The notes below the pieces were generated by a model that was not told the DNA's origin, searched no databases, and saw nothing but the letters and a program-made list of their open reading frames with translations. 64,000 nucleotides of DNA from the NCBI RefSeq assembly GCF_902506505.1, contig NZ_LR733406.1, positions 1,386,524 through 1,450,523 on the forward strand. Direction: 5' to 3'. Source of the stretch: Pseudomonas sp. 8AS (GTDB taxonomy: Bacteria; Pseudomonadota; Gammaproteobacteria; Pseudomonadales; Pseudomonadaceae). Of this stretch, positions 17,272-27,036 are shown one piece after another; the first letter of the stretch is position 1; every line of letters begins with the position of its first letter. Both the position numbers and the translations under genes were made by a program.

Positions 17272-19659
17272 TCAATCGAAGAGCAGCCTGGCCACGTCGG
17301 CGAAGCGCTTGGCGAAGTGCACGTTGAGCCCTGCCTTGAGGTAGTCCGGCAGCTCGGCGAAGTCGCCGCGGTTGGCTTCCGGCAGGATCAGTTCATTGAT
17401 CTTCTGCCGCCGCGCGGCGATGACCTTTTCCCGTACCCCGCCGATCGGCAGCACCTGGCCGGTGAGGGTCAGCTCGCCGGTCATCGCCACGCCTTTCTTC
17501 GGCGCCTGGTTGCGCGCCAGGGAGAGCAGGGCGCTGGCCATGGTGATGCCGGCGCTGGGGCCGTCCTTGGGCGTGGCGCCTTCCGGCACGTGCAGGTGGA
17601 CGAAGGCCTGGTCGAAGAAGCCGGGGTCGCCGCCGAATGGCTTGAGGTGCGAGCTGATATAGCTGTAGGCGATCTCCGCCGACTCCTTCATCACCTCGCC
17701 CAGCTGGCCGGTGAGCTTGAAGCCGCGATTGAGGGTGTGGATGCGCGTGGCCTCGATCGGCAGGGTGGCGCCGCCCAGGCTGGTCCAGGCCAGGCCGGTG
17801 ATCACCCCGACCCCGGACAGCAGCAGCTCGCTGCGGAACAGCGGCATGCCCAGGTAGTTTTCCAGGTCCCTGGGGCCGATCTTGACCTTGCGCTCCGGCT
17901 GCTCCAGCAACTGGACCACCGCCTTGCGCACCAGCTTGCCGAGCTGCTTCTCCAGCTGGCGCACCCCGGCCTCGCGGGCGTAGCCGTCGATCACCGCCTT
18001 CAGCGCCGCGTCGCTGATGCTCAGCTGGGTCTTGCGCACACCGGCCTTTTCCAGCTGCTTGGGCCACAGGTGGCGCTTGGCGATGGCCAGTTTTTCCTCG
18101 GCGATATAGCCGGACAGGCGGATCACTTCCATGCGGTCGAGCAGCGGGCCGGGAATCGAGTCCAGGGTGTTGGCGGTGCAGACGAACAGCACCTTGGACA
18201 GGTCCAGGCGCAGGTCCAGGTAGTGGTCGAGGAATTCGACGTTCTGTTCCGGGTCGAGGGTTTCCAGCAGCGCCGAGGCCGGGTCGCCCTGGAAGCTGGT
18301 GCCCATCTTGTCGATCTCGTCGAGCATGATCACCGGGTTCATCACCTCGACCTCCTTCAGCGCCTGCACCAGCTTGCCGGGCAGGGCGCCGATGTAGGTG
18401 CGGCGGTGGCCCTTGATCTCCGCCTCGTCGCGCATGCCGCCCACGCTGAAGCGGTAGAACGGTCGGCCCAGGCTCTCGGCGATGGACTTGCCGATGCTGG
18501 TCTTGCCCACCCCCGGCGGGCCCACCAGCAGCACGATGCTGCCGGCGATCTCGCCCTTGAAGGCGCCCACGGCGAGGAATTCGAGGATGCGCTCCTTCAC
18601 GTCATCCAGGCCGGCATGCTGGGCGTCCAGCACCCGGCGTGCGCGCCTGAGGTCGAGCTTGTCCTCGCCGAGTACGCCCCAGGGCACGCTGGTTGCCCAG
18701 TCCAGGTAGTTGCGCGTCACCGCGTATTCCGGCGAGCCGGTCTCGAGGATGGCCAGCTTGTTGAGTTCCTCGTCGATGCGTTTCTGCGCCTGGGGCGGCA
18801 GGCTCTTGCCGGTCAGGCGGGCGCGGAACTCGTCGACATCGGCGCTCCTGTCGTCCTTGGTGATGCCCAGCTCCTGCTGGATGATCTTCAGCTGTTCCTT
18901 GAGGAAGAACTCGCGCTGGCGCTCGCCGATCTGGCGATTGACCTCGGCCGACAGCTCGTTCTGCAGGCGGGCCACTTCCACTTCTTTGCGCAGCAGCGGC
19001 AGCACCTTCTCCATGCGCTTGAGGATCGGCACGCAGTCCAGCACCTCCTGCAGCACGGCGGCCGGGGCGGTGGTCAGGGTGGCGGCGAAGTCGGTCAGCG
19101 GCGAGGGCTGGTTGGGGCTGAAGCGGTTCAGGTAGTTCTTCAGCTCCTCGCTGTACAGCGGGTTGAGCGGCACCAGTTCCTTGATCGCGTTGATCAGCGC
19201 CATGCCATAGGCCTTGACCTCGTCGCGCGGGTCGTCGGCGCTCAGCGGGTATTCCACCTCGGCCAGGTAGGGCGGGCGATGGCGCTTGAGCCAGCCGCGG
19301 ATGCGCACCCGCGACAGGCCCTGGGCAACGAACTGCAGCTTGCCGTCGACGCGGCTGGCATGGTGGATGCGTACCAGGGTGCCGTGCTCGGGCAGGCTGG
19401 TGGTGTCGAAGTGGCGCGGGTCGTCCAGCGGCTGGTCGACGTAGAACAGCGCCAGGCATTTGTGCTCGGTGCTGGCCACCAGGTCGAGGGTTTCGGCCCA
19501 CTGCTCTTCGCTGACGATGACCGGCAGCACCTGCGCCGGGAAGAACGGGCGGTTGTGGACCGGGATGACGTACAGCTTGTCCGGCAGGTTCTGCCCCGGC
19601 AGGGCCAGGCGGGTGCCCGGGGCCGTGATGAATTCCGCGTGGTGGTCTTGCTCGCTCAT
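17272..19659 (-). CDS. asrA: Lon-family ATP-dependent protease, AsrA-like
   Basis: The 795-residue enzyme has the complete LonA layout: N-terminal substrate domain (to about 240, starting LYVIPVHNRPFFPAQVLPV), a linker helix, an AAA+ module with Walker A GPPGVGKT at 380-387 and Walker B IMLDEID at 444-450, and the Ser-Lys protease with DGPSAG (Ser702) and GGVREK (Lys745). It degrades unfolded and regulatory proteins in the cytoplasm. Pseudomonas has the housekeeping lon plus this paralogue; the adjoining icp gene and AraC regulator match the P. aeruginosa asrA locus (PA0779, from memory), where AsrA is linked to aminoglycoside-induced stress. No clear sigma32 promoter was identified. Confidence 0.92.
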   Translation of the reverse strand: MSEQDHHAEFITAPGTRLALPGQNLPDKLYVIPVHNRPFFPAQVLPVIVSEEQWAETLDLVASTEHKCLALFYVDQPLDDPRHFDTTSLPEHGTLVRIHHASRVDGKLQFVAQGLSRVRIRGWLKRHRPPYLAEVEYPLSADDPRDEVKAYGMALINAIKELVPLNPLYSEELKNYLNRFSPNQPSPLTDFAATLTTAPAAVLQEVLDCVPILKRMEKVLPLLRKEVEVARLQNELSAEVNRQIGERQREFFLKEQLKIIQQELGITKDDRSADVDEFRARLTGKSLPPQAQKRIDEELNKLAILETGSPEYAVTRNYLDWATSVPWGVLGEDKLDLRRARRVLDAQHAGLDDVKERILEFLAVGAFKGEIAGSIVLLVGPPGVGKTSIGKSIAESLGRPFYRFSVGGMRDEAEIKGHRRTYIGALPGKLVQALKEVEVMNPVIMLDEIDKMGTSFQGDPASALLETLDPEQNVEFLDHYLDLRLDLSKVLFVCTANTLDSIPGPLLDRMEVIRLSGYIAEEKLAIAKRHLWPKQLEKAGVRKTQLSISDAALKAVIDGYAREAGVRQLEKQLGKLVRKAVVQLLEQPERKVKIGPRDLENYLGMPLFRSELLLSGVGVITGLAWTSLGGATLPIEATRIHTLNRGFKLTGQLGEVMKESAEIAYSYISSHLKPFGGDPGFFDQAFVHLHVPEGATPKDGPSAGITMASALLSLARNQAPKKGVAMTGELTLTGQVLPIGGVREKVIAARRQKINELILPEANRGDFAELPDYLKAGLNVHFAKRFADVARLLFD

Positions 19660-19728
19660 GGGACCCTTCCAGATCGATCGCTCTGCAAGGGTAGATGGGG
19701 CGGGCCGGCCGGCTTTTCAATCCGCCAT

Positions 19729-20427
19729 TCAGTTCAGGCGCTGGCGCAGCTGGCCGAGCTGCTCGTCGATCAGCGGAGTGAGCAGGCTGAAGCACTCGGC
19801 TGGGGCGATCAGCACCCGCGGCGGGTCGATCAGCTGCCGCTGCAGGCTGTCCAGGGCGCGGGCCAGGCCGCTCTGGCGGGCCGCACGCGGTTGCAGGCGC
19901 TGGCTCAGGTAGCGCAGCTGCACCTGCAAGGGCAGCGGGCAGCGCGGCGCCCCGGCACCGCGCACGGCCAGGCCGCGCAGGCGCGCCAGCTCCTCCAGCT
20001 CGCGGCAGTCGCGGGCGATGCCGGCGGGCTCGGCGTGCAGGCCGACCAGTTGCAGCTCCAGCAGCTGGGTGTGTTCCAGCAGCTGCTCGATCAGCTGGCA
20101 GTGGCCGTCGAAGTCGCCGGCCTGCTGGCGCAGCGGCAACCAGTGCTGGCGCAGCCCGTCCAGGGCGGGTTCGGCCGGGGCTTCACGCCAGAGCGCGTCG
20201 ATCTCCGCGGCCAGGGCCTGGCATTGCTGGCGCGCCGGTGCGCCGCCCTGGCCGCCGAGGCCGCGGTGCTTCTGGATGCGCTGGAGCAGCTCCAGGCACA
20301 GCAGCAGGCCCTGTTGCAGAGCCTGGCGGCGCTGTTGCGTGCGGCCGCGCTTGCGCCAGCGGAACAGGCCGGCGCCGAGCAGCAGGGCGGCACTGGCGGC
20401 GCCGGCGAGCAGGAGAGTGGGGCTCAT
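19729..20427 (-). CDS. Membrane-anchored protein with NIT-like helical region, coupled to a chemoreceptor
   Basis: This 232-residue protein has a single N-terminal transmembrane helix (about residues 4-22), a basic stop (RWRKRGR), and an all-helical remainder rich in Leu and Gln. The segment [13 protein letters not shown] near residues 47-57 resembles the start of NIT (nitrate/nitrite-sensing) domains, where a helix ends in ERG-like residues; the match is weak. Its ATG overlaps the stop codon of the chemoreceptor gene (ATGA), so the two are translationally coupled. A role as a separate sensory partner of that receptor is an inference; no catalytic motif is visible. Confidence 0.65.
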   Translation of the reverse strand: MSPTLLLAGAASAALLLGAGLFRWRKRGRTQQRRQALQQGLLLCLELLQRIQKHRGLGGQGGAPARQQCQALAAEIDALWREAPAEPALDGLRQHWLPLRQQAGDFDGHCQLIEQLLEHTQLLELQLVGLHAEPAGIARDCRELEELARLRGLAVRGAGAPRCPLPLQVQLRYLSQRLQPRAARQSGLARALDSLQRQLIDPPRVLIAPAECFSLLTPLIDEQLGQLRQRLN

Positions 20428-21515
20428 GGCGCGGTGCCTCCGGTCAGGCGGGTGAGGTACAGGGTGAGCTCGTGCAGCTCGTGGTTCTCTGCGCTCTGCT
20501 GCTGCAGGGCGGCGCCGATCTGGTGCAGCTGCTGGTTGAGCGACTGGTTGGCCTGGGTGTGCTCGGCCAGGGCCTGGCGCATGGCGCCGAAGCGCTGCAG
20601 GGTGTCCTGGCTGAAGCCGGCCTGGCCCCGCAGCTGCTCCGCCAGCTGGCTGCTCTGCCGGCTGCTGGCGTCCAGTAGGTCGCGGTGCTCGCCGACTTCG
20701 CCGTGCACCTGGCCGACGGCCCGGGTGATCGCACCGACCACGGCGGTGATCTCGCTGGCCGCGCTGTCGGTGGATTGCGCCAGGTTGCGCACCTCCGCAG
20801 CGACCACGGCGAAGCCGCGGCCATGCTCGCCGGCGCGGGCCGCCTCGATCGAGGCATTCAGGGCCAGCAGCTGGGTCTGCTTGGCCAGCGCCTGGATCAG
20901 TTGCACGGCGCGCTCCACGGCGCCGGTATGCTGCAGCAGCTGGCCCACCGCTTCGGCGGTGCGGCCCAGGCTGAGCTGGATGCCGTGCATGGTGGCGCCC
21001 ACCTGTTGGGCATCCTGGCGGCCGTCCTCACTCATTTGGTGCATTTGCGCGAAGGCCTGCAGCGCCTGTTCGGCCAGGCCCTCGATGTGCAGCAGGGTCT
21101 GGCTGATTTCCTCGCTGGCGGCGGCGATCATGTCGACCCGCTGGCTCTGCTGTTCGCCCTGCTGCTCGGTCTGCCTGGCCATGCGTTCCAGCGCGGCGCT
21201 GGCGAACTGCACTTCGCTGCGCAGGCGCTCGGCACTGCGTTGCTCGCCGCTGCAGCTGACCAGCAGCTGCGCCGCTTCGGCCTGGCCACCGAACAGGCTG
21301 GCGAGCTGCTGCAGGAGGCGCTGCTGGTCACGCTGCAGGCGCCACCAGAGCAGGTGCTGGGCGCCGCCGAGATAGAGCAGCAGGAGCAGCAGCGCGGCGG
21401 CCGGGTAGGGCTGGCCGAGCAGGGCCAGCAGGGTGGTGGCGAGGGCGAGCAGGGCGAGCAACCAGGCCCGCACCGAGCCGCAGCGTTCCAGGCAGTAAAC
21501 GCCGAGTTCCAGCAT
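20424..21515 (-). CDS. Methyl-accepting chemotaxis protein without periplasmic domain
   Basis: The 363-residue receptor has two N-terminal transmembrane helices (about 18-34 and 38-57) joined by a three-residue turn, so there is no periplasmic ligand domain and no recognisable HAMP. The cytoplasmic part is a four-helix-bundle signalling domain with the conserved hairpin around [20 protein letters not shown] and [13 protein letters not shown], which binds CheA/CheW. Sensing must be cytoplasmic, within the membrane, or by a partner; the overlapping downstream gene encodes such a candidate. No NWETF-like methyltransferase tether is present at the C-terminus. The start at 21515 places the first helix correctly; the ribosome site is weak. 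Confidence 0.88.
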   Translation of the reverse strand: MLELGVYCLERCGSVRAWLLALLALATTLLALLGQPYPAAALLLLLLYLGGAQHLLWWRLQRDQQRLLQQLASLFGGQAEAAQLLVSCSGEQRSAERLRSEVQFASAALERMARQTEQQGEQQSQRVDMIAAASEEISQTLLHIEGLAEQALQAFAQMHQMSEDGRQDAQQVGATMHGIQLSLGRTAEAVGQLLQHTGAVERAVQLIQALAKQTQLLALNASIEAARAGEHGRGFAVVAAEVRNLAQSTDSAASEITAVVGAITRAVGQVHGEVGEHRDLLDASSRQSSQLAEQLRGQAGFSQDTLQRFGAMRQALAEHTQANQSLNQQLHQIGAALQQQSAENHELHELTLYLTRLTGGTAP

Positions 21516-21666
21516 AGGGGCATCCAACTTCAGACAGGGCAGTAATGCCTGGGGCGTAGCAAGATGCTGGCCAGCCGGGCAGATTTGCCTGCCGCCTGTC
21601 GGTAGCCCTGTCGTTGCCCGGCCCGACTGGGTAAAGTGCAAGATTACCCCCGACCTGCACCCGCAC

Positions 21667-22416
21667 ATGCTCAAAGCCCGCCTGCTGCGCCTGGACGACC
21701 AGGCCCACGAACATGCCCACGACTATCACCAGCTGGTGATGTCGTTGTCCGGGCGCGCGGAATTCGAGGTCAATGGCCGCGGCGGCGAGGTCTGCCGCAT
21801 GCGTGCCTGCCTGGTGCCGGGCGATGCCGACCACCAGTTCGCCGGCATGGGCGACAACCGCATGCTGATCCTCGACCTGGACGAGCAGGGCACGTCTTCG
21901 GAAGACCTCAGCCTGCTCGCCGAGCTGTTCGAGAGCCCGCGCTACCCGGCGCTGGATGCCGACTTCCAGAACCTGCTGAGCTATGCCGGGGCCGAGCTGG
22001 CGCGCTATGGCAGCGACCCGCACCTGGCCCGCGCCCTCGGCGGCGTGCTGCTGCGCGCGCTGCACCTGCGCCTGTTCGGCGAGCAGACCGCGCCGGGGGG
22101 CGGCGCGCTGGATGTCGAGCGGCTCGACCGCTACATCGCCGAGCACCTGGCGCGGCGCATCACGGTGATCGAGCTGGCCCAGGTCGCCTGCCTGAGCCCG
22201 AGCCACTTCCATGCCCAGTTCAAGGACAGCCTCGGCCTCACCCCGCACCAGTACCTGCTCAAGACCCGCCTCGACCGTGCCGCGCGCCTGCTGCGCGAGA
22301 GCCCGCTGCCGCTGGTGCGGATCGCCGAGGAGTGCGGCTTTTCCAGCCAGAGCGCGCTGACCACGGCGATGCGCCGCTACCTCGGCCTCACTCCCAAGCG
22401 CCTGCGCAACCAGTAA
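21667..22416 (+). CDS. AraC-family transcriptional regulator, PruR-like
   Basis: The 249-residue regulator has an N-terminal cupin-type effector domain ([20 protein letters not shown], with metal-cupin-like histidines) and a C-terminal AraC double helix-turn-helix ([20 protein letters not shown] and [20 protein letters not shown]). In P. aeruginosa the AraC gene next to asrA is pruR (PA0780, from memory), which activates proline catabolism genes. Here putA is not adjacent, so the symbol is not assigned. It is divergent from the chemoreceptor gene with about 150 bases between. Confidence 0.85.
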   Translation: MLKARLLRLDDQAHEHAHDYHQLVMSLSGRAEFEVNGRGGEVCRMRACLVPGDADHQFAGMGDNRMLILDLDEQGTSSEDLSLLAELFESPRYPALDADFQNLLSYAGAELARYGSDPHLARALGGVLLRALHLRLFGEQTAPGGGALDVERLDRYIAEHLARRITVIELAQVACLSPSHFHAQFKDSLGLTPHQYLLKTRLDRAARLLRESPLPLVRIAEECGFSSQSALTTAMRRYLGLTPKRLRNQ

Positions 22417-22455
22417 GCGCCAGGCCAGCGGCTCCACCCACCGTTAGCGCAGCAC

Positions 22456-23310
22456 TCAGTCGCCGGTCGCCACCGGACGGGCCGGGTCGGTCACCCATTC
22501 GCTCCAGGAGCCGGCGTACAGCTGCGCCAGCGGGTAGCCGGCCAGGCACAGGGCGAACAGGTTGTGGCAGGCGGTGACGCCCGAGCCGCAGTAGGCCACC
22601 AGTTCCTGCACCGGGCGCTCGCCGAGCAGGGCGGCGAAGCGCTGGCGCAGCTCGGCGGCGGGCAGGAAGCGCCCGTCGCTGTCCAGGTTGTCGGTGAACA
22701 GCGCACAGCGGGCGCCGGGAATATGCCCGGCGACCGGGTCCAGCGGCTCCACCTCGCCGCGAAAGCGCGGCAGGGCGCGGGCGTCGAGCAGGGTCAGGGC
22801 CGGGCTGTGCAGGTCCTGCTGCAGCTGCGCGGCATCGCGCAGCAGGCTGGCGTCGGCCTGGCCGCTGAAACTGCCGGGGCTGACCGCCGGGATGGCCGCG
22901 TCCAGCGCCAGGCCGGCGGCCTTCCAGGCCTTGAGCCCGCCATCGAGCAGGTACACGCCCTCGCGCTTGCCCAGCCAGGCCAGCAACCACCAGGCCCGCG
23001 CGGCGAAGGCGCCGGGGCCGTCGTCGTACAGCACCACCTCGCTGTCCTGGTTGATGCCCCAGGCGCGCAGGCGCGCGAGCAGCTGGGCCGCCTCCGGCAG
23101 CGGATGACGCCCGGTCACGCCCTTGTGCACCGGGCCGGACAGGTCGCGTTCCAGGTCGGCGAACTGCGCGCCGGGAATATGCTCCTCGGCGTAGCTGCGG
23201 GCGCCGTAGCCCGGGTCGTCGAGGGCGAAGCGGCAGTCGAGTAGCACCAGGTTCGGCTGGTGCAGGCGGGTCTGTAGTTGAGCGGGGCTGAGCAGTTGCG
23301 CGAGCGGCAT
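22456..23310 (-). CDS. sseA: 3-Mercaptopyruvate sulfurtransferase
   Basis: This 284-residue protein has tandem rhodanese domains. The active-site loop CGSGVTA at 241-247 (Cys241) is the mercaptopyruvate-type signature rather than the thiosulfate type. It transfers sulfur from 3-mercaptopyruvate to thiols or cyanide in the cytoplasm. The start ATG has a GGAG site. The gene lies on the strand opposite to rnd, with a beta-propeller gene between; in P. aeruginosa an equivalent order (PA1292-PA1294, from memory) is seen. Confidence 0.93.
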   Translation of the reverse strand: MPLAQLLSPAQLQTRLHQPNLVLLDCRFALDDPGYGARSYAEEHIPGAQFADLERDLSGPVHKGVTGRHPLPEAAQLLARLRAWGINQDSEVVLYDDGPGAFAARAWWLLAWLGKREGVYLLDGGLKAWKAAGLALDAAIPAVSPGSFSGQADASLLRDAAQLQQDLHSPALTLLDARALPRFRGEVEPLDPVAGHIPGARCALFTDNLDSDGRFLPAAELRQRFAALLGERPVQELVAYCGSGVTACHNLFALCLAGYPLAQLYAGSWSEWVTDPARPVATGD

Positions 23311-23388
23311 GGGAACTCCGTTGGCGGATGCGGGACGGTAATCAGCATAGGAACAGGGCGAGGCGCTGTCGCCCTGTTCGGGTCGGGT

Positions 23389-24450
23389 TCAGCGGTACTG
23401 CAGCTTGCCGATGCGGTCGTTGTTCAGGCTGCCGAAGTAGAGGTAATTGCCCACCGGCTTGACCGAGGTGACCATGCGCAGGTGCGTGCCGCTGGTGTCG
23501 TGCAGGCTCTGCACGATCTGCCCCTGCTCGTTGAGCGCGATGGCCAGGCCGTAGTCCTGCGGCTTGGGCCACATCGAGCGCGGCAGCTTGGCCAGCTGGG
23601 CCTTCAGCCAGGGCTGGTTCTGCAGGAAGTCGGCGTCGGCCTTGCGCGGGGTCGGCAGGGCCACCCAGAAGGTGCCGGCGCGGTCGCCCTGCAGGTTGTC
23701 CGGCATGCCCGGCAGGTTGTCGATGAACACGTCGTGGCTGCCGGCCTTGTCGCCCTTCAGCCAGTAGCGGGTGATGCGGTAGCGGTAGGTCTCGTTGACC
23801 AGCACGAAGTCCTCATTCTGCGACAGTGCCACGCCGTTGGCGAAGTACAGGTCCTTGAGCAGGGTCTCGCTCTTGCCGGTGGCCGGGTCGTAGCGCAGCA
23901 GGCGGCCGTAGGGGCGGCCTTCGAGCAGGTCGAGCAGGTAGTCCGGCTGGTGGAACTTGCTGGAGGCGTCGCTGAAGTAGATGCGCCCGTCGCTGGCGAT
24001 GTCGAGGTCGTCGGTGAAGGCGAACGGCACGCCGTCGGCCTCTGTGGCGAGCACTTCACTCTGCCCGGCGGGGCTGATGCGCAGCAGGCCCTTGTAGGCG
24101 TCGGCGACGATCAGGTTGCCCTGGGCGTCGAAGTCCATGCCCAGCGGGCGGCCGCCGGTGGCGGCGAATGTCTCGGCCTTACCGTCGGCGCCGATGCGCA
24201 CGATGCGCCCGTCATGCAGGCCGGCGTAGACGCGGCCCTGGGCGTCCACGGCGGTGTCTTCCGGGCCGTGGATCTGGCCCTGGGCCAGCAGCTCGGCCTT
24301 CATCAACGTGTCGTTGGGCTCCAGGGCGCCGGTCATCAGCGGCGCCAGCGGCGGTTGCCAGGCCAGCGGGTCGATCGGGCTGGGGGTGAGGGCCAGGTAG
24401 CCGGCCGCGCCAGCGATCGCCAGGGCCAGCAGGCTTAGGAGTTTCTTCAT
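23389..24450 (-). CDS. Strictosidine synthase/SMP-30-like beta-propeller protein
   Basis: The 353-residue protein has an N-terminal signal anchor (MKKLLSLLALAIAGAAGYLAL) and a six-bladed propeller of the strictosidine synthase/APMAP/paraoxonase-like group: IHGPEDTAVDAQGRVYAG, GRPLGMDFDAQGNLIVAD, FTDDLDIASDGRIYFSDAS, YFANGVALSQNEDFVLVNET and the C-terminal SGTHLRMVTSV. These families bind calcium in the central channel and hydrolyse lactones or esters; the substrate here is unknown. A GGAAGAA site precedes the ATG. It is probably periplasmic and membrane-anchored. Confidence 0.85.
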   Translation of the reverse strand: MKKLLSLLALAIAGAAGYLALTPSPIDPLAWQPPLAPLMTGALEPNDTLMKAELLAQGQIHGPEDTAVDAQGRVYAGLHDGRIVRIGADGKAETFAATGGRPLGMDFDAQGNLIVADAYKGLLRISPAGQSEVLATEADGVPFAFTDDLDIASDGRIYFSDASSKFHQPDYLLDLLEGRPYGRLLRYDPATGKSETLLKDLYFANGVALSQNEDFVLVNETYRYRITRYWLKGDKAGSHDVFIDNLPGMPDNLQGDRAGTFWVALPTPRKADADFLQNQPWLKAQLAKLPRSMWPKPQDYGLAIALNEQGQIVQSLHDTSGTHLRMVTSVKPVGNYLYFGSLNNDRIGKLQYR

Positions 24451-24619
24451 CTTGTTCTTCCCTGTGCTGAGATGGGCGGCAGTTTAACCCTTAAGTCATG
24501 CCGTAGAGGGTTGCTTGGGTTCTGGAATAGGCGGATATAAGCCAGGCGTTCCGTGCTGGCAAATGCCCGGCCCGTGTGCCGGGCATATATACTGCGCGAC
24601 ATTGCCCAAGGAGTGCCGC

Positions 24620-25738
24620 GTGGCTATCGATATTCAGTGGATCCTCGACGACGCCAGCCTGGCCCGTCACTGCGCCGACTGGCGGCGTCTGCCGTTCGTT
24701 GCCCTCGACACCGAGTTCATGCGGGTCGACACCTTCTACCCGATCGCCGGCCTGCTGCAGGTGGGCGATGGCGAGCGCGCCTTCCTCATCGACCCGCTGG
24801 GCATCGGCGACTGGTCGCCCTTCGCCGAGTTGCTCATTGATCCGGCCGTGGTCAAGGTGCTGCACGCCTGCAGCGAAGACCTGGAAGTGTTCCTGCGCCT
24901 GACCGGCAGCCTGCCCAGCCCGCTGTTCGATACCCAGCTGGCCGCCGGCTACCTCAACCTGGGCTTCTCCATGGGCTATTCGCGTCTGGTCCAGGAGGTG
25001 CTCGGCATCGAGCTGCCCAAGGGCGAGACCCGCTCCGACTGGCTGCAGCGCCCGCTGTCGCCGACCCAGATCAGCTACGCCGCCGAGGATGCCCAGCACC
25101 TGGCCGAGGTCTACCGCGTGCTGCAGCCCAGGCTCGGCGCCGACAAGCTGGCCTGGGTACTGGAAGACGGCGCCGAGCTGATCGCCAACCTGCGCCGCGA
25201 GACCGACCCCGAGCAGCTGTACCGCGAGGCCAAGCTGGCCTGGAAACTGTCGCCCCAGCAGCTGGCGGTGCTGCGTGCCCTGTGTGCCTGGCGCGAGCGC
25301 CAGGCGCGGGCGCGCAACCAGCCGCGCAACCGCATCATCCGCGAGCATTCGCTGTGGCCGCTGGCCAAGACCCAGCCGGACAACCTGGTGGCCCTGGCGC
25401 GCATCGAAGACATGCACCCCAAGACCGTGCGCCAGGACGGCGAGACCCTGCTCAAGCTGATCAGCCAGGCCGCCAGCCTGCCACCGGCCGAATGGCCCGA
25501 GGCGCTGCCGGCGCCGCTGCCGCTGGAATCCACCGCGCTGCTGAAGAAGCTGCGTGCGGTCGGTCAGCGCGAGGCCGAGCGCCTGCAGATCGCCCCGGAA
25601 CTGATGCTGCGCAAGAAATCCCTCGAGGCCCTGCTGAAAAGCGGTTACCCGGACGGCCCCTACCAGCTGCCGGACAACCTGCGTGGCTGGCGCCGTGAAC
25701 TGATGGGCGATGCGTTATTAGCCGCCCTGGAAGCCTGA
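24620..25738 (+). CDS. rnd: Ribonuclease D
   Basis: RNase D is a 3'-5' exoribonuclease that trims tRNA and other stable RNA 3' ends. The 372-residue protein has the DEDD exonuclease domain (Asp30 and Glu32 in DTEFMR, then HACSEDLEV, and the [13 protein letters not shown] motif), an HRDC domain ([20 protein letters not shown]) and a helical C-terminus. The GTG start at 24620 has AAGGAG eight bases upstream; longer in-frame extensions lack a site. It opens an operon with ycgL and a hydroxyacid dehydrogenase gene. Confidence 0.95.
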   Translation: MAIDIQWILDDASLARHCADWRRLPFVALDTEFMRVDTFYPIAGLLQVGDGERAFLIDPLGIGDWSPFAELLIDPAVVKVLHACSEDLEVFLRLTGSLPSPLFDTQLAAGYLNLGFSMGYSRLVQEVLGIELPKGETRSDWLQRPLSPTQISYAAEDAQHLAEVYRVLQPRLGADKLAWVLEDGAELIANLRRETDPEQLYREAKLAWKLSPQQLAVLRALCAWRERQARARNQPRNRIIREHSLWPLAKTQPDNLVALARIEDMHPKTVRQDGETLLKLISQAASLPPAEWPEALPAPLPLESTALLKKLRAVGQREAERLQIAPELMLRKKSLEALLKSGYPDGPYQLPDNLRGWRRELMGDALLAALEA

Positions 25739-25739
25739 T

Positions 25740-26033
25740 ATGAAGAAAATCTGTTCGATCTACCGCAGCCCGCGCAAGAACGAGATGTACCTCTACGTGC
25801 TCAAGGCCGATGAGCTGAAGCGCGTGCCGGAAGGCCTGCTGGCCGCCTTCGGCCCGCCGCAGCTGGCGTTCAGCCTGGTGCTGTCGCCGGACAAGTCGCT
25901 GGCCCGTGAGGACATCCACAAGGTCCTGGAAAACCTCGAGACCCAGGGCTACCACCTGCAGATGCCGCCGCCGGAAGAGGACTACATCCAGCACCTGCCG
26001 GAAGAGCTGCTGCGCCGCAACGACCCGGTCTGA
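25740..26033 (+). CDS. ycgL: YcgL-domain protein
   Basis: This 97-residue cytoplasmic protein matches the YcgL family in length and sequence: [20 protein letters not shown] at the start, [16 protein letters not shown] in the middle and a C-terminal GYHLQMPPP. YcgL is a small alpha/beta protein of unknown function often linked with rnd. The ATG begins one base after the rnd stop codon (TGATATG arrangement), so it is translated with rnd, and its own stop overlaps the next start. Confidence 0.92.
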   Translation: MKKICSIYRSPRKNEMYLYVLKADELKRVPEGLLAAFGPPQLAFSLVLSPDKSLAREDIHKVLENLETQGYHLQMPPPEEDYIQHLPEELLRRNDPV

Positions 26034-26962
26034 TGCGGATACTCCTCGCCGAACAGGGCGCCGCGCATTACGCCGAACTGCTCGCGGCCGCCGCGCCGCA
26101 GCTGCAGCCGGTGGCTGGCGATGAGCGGGAGCTGGCTCGCCAGGCCGCCAGCTGCCCGATCTGGCTGGGCCAGCCGGACCAGCTGGCGCCCCTGCTGCGC
26201 CAGGGCCAGCGGCCGCAGTGGCTGCAGTCGACCTGGGCCGGCATCACGCCGCTGCTGGCGGCCGGGCTGCCGCGCGACTATGCGCTGACCCGCGCGGTCG
26301 GCATCTTCGGTCAGGTCATGGCCGAATACGTGCTGACCTACCTGCTGGCCCATCGCCGGCGCCTGCTGGCGCGCCTGGTCAGCCAGGTGGAGCAGCGCTG
26401 GGACGCCTTGCCGCCGGCGAGCCTGCGCGGGATGAAGGTGCTGATCGTCGGCGCCGGCGATATCGGCTGTGCGGTGGCGCGGTTCCTCGAACCGTTCGGC
26501 GTCGAGCTGCGCGGCATCGCCCATTCGCCGCGCGCCATCGCCCCGTTCGCCGAGGTGCATGGCCTGGCCGCGCTGGCCGAGCAGGCCGCCTGGGCCGAGG
26601 TGCTGGTCAACCTGCTGCCGGACACCCCGGCGACCCGCGATATCTTCGACGCCGCGCTGTTTGCACGGATGCCGGCGCAGGCCCTGTTCATCAATGCCGG
26701 GCGCGGCGTGGCGGTGGTCGAGGCCGACCTGCTGGCGGCCCTGCACGGCGGCCTGCTCGGCGGCGTGGTGCTCGATGTGTGCCGCCAGGAGCCGCTGCCG
26801 CCGGGCCATCCGTTCTGGGAGGCGCCGCGCCTGCTGCTCACCGGGCACAGTTCGGCACCGACCGAGCCGGCGGCCATGGTCGAGCTGTTCCTCGACAACC
26901 TGCGCCGCTGGCAGACCGGGCAGGAGCTGCGCGGCCGGGTGGATTTCGCCCGCGGCTACTGA
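26033..26962 (+). CDS. D-2-hydroxyacid dehydrogenase family protein
   Basis: The 309-residue enzyme is a D-isomer-specific 2-hydroxyacid dehydrogenase: NAD(P)-binding GAGDIG at 140-145 and the catalytic trio Arg224 (NAGRG), Glu253 (CRQEPLP) and His272 (GHSSA). It interconverts 2-oxoacids and D-2-hydroxyacids, probably glyoxylate or hydroxypyruvate in this branch; the substrate is not certain. The ATG overlaps the ycgL stop codon by one base (TGATG). Third gene of the rnd-ycgL operon, in the same order as PA1294-PA1296 in P. aeruginosa (from memory). Confidence 0.92.
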   Translation: MRILLAEQGAAHYAELLAAAAPQLQPVAGDERELARQAASCPIWLGQPDQLAPLLRQGQRPQWLQSTWAGITPLLAAGLPRDYALTRAVGIFGQVMAEYVLTYLLAHRRRLLARLVSQVEQRWDALPPASLRGMKVLIVGAGDIGCAVARFLEPFGVELRGIAHSPRAIAPFAEVHGLAALAEQAAWAEVLVNLLPDTPATRDIFDAALFARMPAQALFINAGRGVAVVEADLLAALHGGLLGGVVLDVCRQEPLPPGHPFWEAPRLLLTGHSSAPTEPAAMVELFLDNLRRWQTGQELRGRVDFARGY

Positions 26963-27004
26963 CCGTCAGCAGCAGATCCCGGCTCTGTCGTAGGAGCGCC
27001 GCCT

Positions 27005-27019
27005 ACACCGGGCCGGTGT
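27005..27019. terminator. Short palindrome after the rnd operon
   Basis: ACACCGG and CCGGTGT form a 7-bp stem around a single G (ACACCGGGCCGGTGT), about 43 bases after the dehydrogenase stop. There is no T run, so it may be a REP-like hairpin or a weak 3' stabiliser rather than a terminator. Confidence 0.35.
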
Positions 27020-27036
27020 GAGGTGTGCTGCTGCCT

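Noticed and set aside
20424..20427. Frameshift splitting a single sensory receptor into two genes
   Set aside because: The ATGA overlap and the second gene's own transmembrane helix show two separate proteins, not one broken gene.
17212..21375. A 1387-codon open frame on the plus strand
   Set aside because: It is antisense to the Lon-type protease and chemoreceptor genes, has no ribosome site, and its composition is the mirror of GC-rich coding DNA; no domain is recognisable.
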